Shown here in pieces: positions 63,567 through 64,000 of a stretch of DNA of 64,000 nt (its first letter is position 1; each line of letters begins with the position of its first letter). This DNA comes from Bacteroidota bacterium (lineage in GTDB: Bacteria; Bacteroidota; Bacteroidia; Bacteroidales; Lentimicrobiaceae), in contig JAEZNO010000001.1 in assembly GCA_023441805.1 (NCBI GenBank), positions 124,001 through 188,000 on the forward strand, given 5' to 3'. Made by a program: the position numbers and the translations under genes. Below the pieces are notes generated by a model. That model was not told the DNA's origin, did not search any database, and saw only the letters and a program-made list of their open reading frames with translations.

Positions 63567-64000
63567 ATTTTTTTTCAGGTTCAAGAAGATATAATTCGAC
63601 AGGCTGTAGTTTACTTTTAACCATTTGATAATATTCAGGTAGTATTTCAATACCTATTGAATTTCTTTTCATTCTATTAGCAACCACAAGTGTTGTTCCT
63701 GAACCCATGAAAGGATCAAGCACAAGATCGTTTTCTTTAGTAAAAAGTTTGATGAACCACTCAGGAAGCTCTTCTGGAAAAGCAGCACTATGATTTTTAT
63801 TGGCACATTCTGTTGCTAAATATAGTACGTTGGACGGATATGCTTTTTCACGCCCGACCCAATTAGAAATGTTTTTCCCAAATCCACTGCCAACTTTTGA
63901 ATTATCACGTGATTTGTCAGTATCCGAAAGCTTCTTGAGCCTTGTTCGAGCCCATTTACCCATTGGAACCATGACCTCATCCTGGTACATATTAAATTGT
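63547..64000 (-). CDS. Amino-methyltransferase (N4/N6) DNA methylase, partial
   Basis: The frame runs off the right edge of the window (no stop upstream of ATG 63990), so the N-terminus is outside. The visible 150 residues hold WARTRLKKLSDTDKSR, YPSNVLYLATECANKNHSAAFPEELPEWFIKLF and the AdoMet motif LDPFMGSGTTLVVANRM, the C-terminal motif I of beta-class N4-cytosine/N6-adenine methylases. The catalytic DPPY/SPPY motif must lie beyond the edge. It protects DNA from the adjacent endonuclease. Confidence 0.88.
   Translation of the reverse strand, partial: QFNMYQDEVMVPMGKWARTRLKKLSDTDKSRDNSKVGSGFGKNISNWVGREKAYPSNVLYLATECANKNHSAAFPEELPEWFIKLFTKENDLVLDPFMGSGTTLVVANRMKRNSIGIEILPEYYQMVKSKLQPVELYLLEPEKKYGKIKP

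Overview
The window is a chromosomal segment of a Bacteroidota bacterium, most likely class Bacteroidia. The evidence is a SusC/RagA-like TonB-dependent receptor ending in Phe, NVEALA-type and 6-bladed beta-propeller secreted proteins, DUF6266 proteins, a quinol-type nitric oxide reductase, and several promoters matching the Bacteroidota -7 box TAnnTTTG. Assignment below class is not possible from the sequence alone. There is one tRNA, no rRNA and no CRISPR array.

Region 1 (1-12.0 kb) is metabolic. A plus-strand run encodes an outer-membrane receptor, an MFS carrier, HemN and HemG, and ends in an intrinsic terminator. A long perfect inverted repeat with G-quadruplex-type runs separates it from a convergent hemH. 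Together these give uptake plus only the last three steps of haem synthesis, which suggests porphyrin or coproporphyrin salvage. A minus-strand quinol NO reductase follows, beside a three-cysteine Rrf2 (NsrR-like) regulator; both carry similar inverted repeats in front of them. A GNAT-like protein and the manganese exporter MntP close the region.

Region 2 (12.0-32.2 kb) holds a lipoprotein, a Nudix hydrolase, glnS with an adjacent tRNA-Gln(CUG), and a tripartite RND efflux operon whose second pump subunit has lost the usual proton-relay residues. Then come a secreted-protein cluster (thioredoxin-like, beta-propeller, NVEALA-like, plus a Cys-rich remnant), a VOC protein with an AraC regulator, a broken FN3 gene, and a surface-polysaccharide cluster (flippase, pyruvyltransferase-like, WecB, glycosyltransferase).

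Region 3 (32.2-43.7 kb) contains small genes and remnants, then a tightly packed seven-gene minus-strand defence operon: vsr, cytosine-5 methyltransferase, DUF3883 protein, MORC/MutL-like GHKL ATPase, Z1 helicase-like protein, PD-(D/E)XK (DUF4420) protein and AIPR protein.

Region 4 (43.9-64 kb) is visibly more A+T-rich. It has two divergent DUF6266 genes, each next to a short degenerate tandem repeat, and a secreted endonuclease/exonuclease/phosphatase protein. The most unusual part follows at 47-62.8 kb: TerB-like proteins, a J-like/CFI-box protein, a membrane-anchored protein with a GrpE-like C-terminus, a large Hsp70 with a zinc ribbon, a pseudokinase-AAA+ fusion, a tubulin-like protein, a coiled-coil four-TM protein and a VWA-like lipoprotein. 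The locus is rearranged: it carries a deleted ISL3 element with both ends intact, a frameshifted TerB gene, and a detached C-terminal piece of a second VWA lipoprotein. This looks like a membrane-linked chaperone/TerB stress or conflict system that has undergone duplication and loss. The window ends in a type II restriction-modification pair (PmeII-like endonuclease and a partial amino-methyltransferase).
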